Of a stretch of 17,208 nucleotides of DNA, positions 16,689-17,208 are shown in pieces; position 1 is the first letter of the stretch, and every line of letters begins with the position of its first letter. Below the pieces are notes generated by a model. The model was given only the letters and a program-made list of their open reading frames with translations. It was not told where the DNA came from and did not search any database. A program made the translations under genes and the position numbers. Source of the stretch: Giardia muris (taxonomy: Eukaryota > Fornicata > Diplomonadida > Hexamitidae); NCBI GenBank assembly GCA_006247105.1, contig VDLU01000024.1, forward strand, positions 1 to 17,208, written 5' to 3'.

Positions 16689-17208
16689 GGATCCCCCCCC
16701 ACTCCGATGAAGATGACGGGTGGAACTTAAGCATATCAGTACGCCCAGGAGAAGACACCAACCGGGATTCCTTGATTAGCGGCGAGCGATCCAGGAGTAG
16801 TCCGACCTCGAAGCGATGAGCGTTGTGAGGACTGGGGGGATGTCCTAAACCCGAAGATGGGTTGAAACCCACACCAAGGAGGGTGCCAGTCCCGTAGGGA
16901 TGGACACAACCCCAACGACGAGTACCTCTGCTTGAGAGTGTAGAGGGAAGAGGAGGTGGTACCCTTCTAAGGCTAAATACCGCCCCGAGACCGATAGAGG
17001 ACCAAGTAGTGCGAACGAAAGGTGAGAAGGATGCCGACCCAGGCACGTCAAAAGACCCTGAACCCGGGAGGCGACTCCCGACCTGTCGATGATCGATTGG
17101 TCGGGCCCGTCTCGAAACACGGACCGAGGAGTTAGGACCGATCGCGAGTCATGTGGCAAAGGGAAGTCAAGACTTCAAGGGGCCCCTTACAAGGGCAGAG
17201 CGATCGGT
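16689..17208 (+). rRNA. Large-subunit (28S-type) rRNA, unit 3, 3' cut by window end
   Basis: This is the first 520 nt or so of the LSU, with GAACTTAAGCATATCAGT starting at 16723. No difference from 9122-9641 of unit 2 was seen. The window ends inside the gene, so the truncation is not biological. Confidence 0.96.

Larger units (their letters stand above)
1..17208 (+). repeat. Head-to-tail nuclear rDNA array, two full periods plus part of a third
   Basis: The same series (SSU, ITS1, 5.8S, ITS2, LSU, IGS) recurs in one orientation. The SSU sequence ACCCCCAAGGACAAAAGCC starts at 1, 7517 and 15084, giving periods of 7,516 and 7,567 bp. Units 2 and 3 hold a constant offset of 7,567 across their whole overlap and I saw no difference there. 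Unit 1 is 51 bp shorter, nearly all through one- to three-base losses. No 5S rRNA gene, tRNA gene, intron or inserted element was recognised in any unit. Near-identity of repeats is what concerted evolution of rDNA produces, but an assembler collapsing or copying units would look the same. Confidence 0.98.

Noticed and set aside
1..17208. The idea that a new multi-gene system is hidden in the window
   Set aside because: Every stretch falls into rRNA, transcribed spacer or homogenised intergenic spacer. The unusual parts are regulatory or structural, not a gene system.

Overview
The window is a head-to-tail array of nuclear ribosomal DNA, all transcribed on the + strand. It holds no convincing protein-coding gene. 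The very short SSU rRNA (about 1,430 nt), minimal internal spacers (ITS1 about 39 nt, ITS2 about 46 nt), compact LSU rRNA (about 2,680 nt) and SSU 5' end (CATCCGGTTGATCCTGCC) point to a diplomonad of the genus Giardia. The moderate GC of the rRNA genes and the roughly 7.55 kb unit fit G. muris or a close relative better than G. intestinalis, whose unit is shorter (about 5.6 kb) and far richer in GC. That species call rests on remembered sequence, not on a search.

Layout. Unit 1 starts inside the SSU gene (its first base equals SSU nucleotide 32): SSU 1-1380, ITS1 1381-1419, 5.8S 1420-1536, ITS2 1537-1581, LSU 1582 to about 4250, intergenic spacer (IGS) to 7485. Unit 2 is complete: SSU 7486-8915, ITS1 to 8954, 5.8S 8955-9075, ITS2 to 9121, LSU 9122 to about 11798, IGS 11799-15052. 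Unit 3 is cut by the window end: SSU 15053-16482, 5.8S 16522-16642, LSU from 16689 to 17208. The repeat distance is 7,516 bp between units 1 and 2 and 7,567 bp between units 2 and 3. I found no difference between units 2 and 3 where they overlap (7517-9641 against 15084-17208).

The IGS (about 3.25 kb) has ordered sub-regions: a G-rich block with small GGTC-loop-GACC inverted repeats just after the LSU; a long GC-rich degenerate region rich in the octamer CCTCACGG; a roughly 400 bp pyrimidine-rich tract with a 10-bp tandem repeat; a single AT-rich inverted repeat; a lone T6 run; and then a promoter-proximal complex. That complex has three related promoter-like elements, each with an inverted repeat beside TACTRTAGGG. 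Two lie upstream and one lies about 118 bp before the SSU. Four copies of a 71-73 bp G-rich repeat sit between the second and third elements. This resembles the spacer-promoter and enhancer-repeat layout of animal rDNA and is the most interesting biology here.

Unit 1 is shorter than the others almost only through small deletions. These are densest at the window start and hit positions conserved in all eukaryotes, so most of them look like uncorrected read errors at a contig end. Three SSU substitutions in unit 1 need a separate explanation. I see no new multi-gene system.
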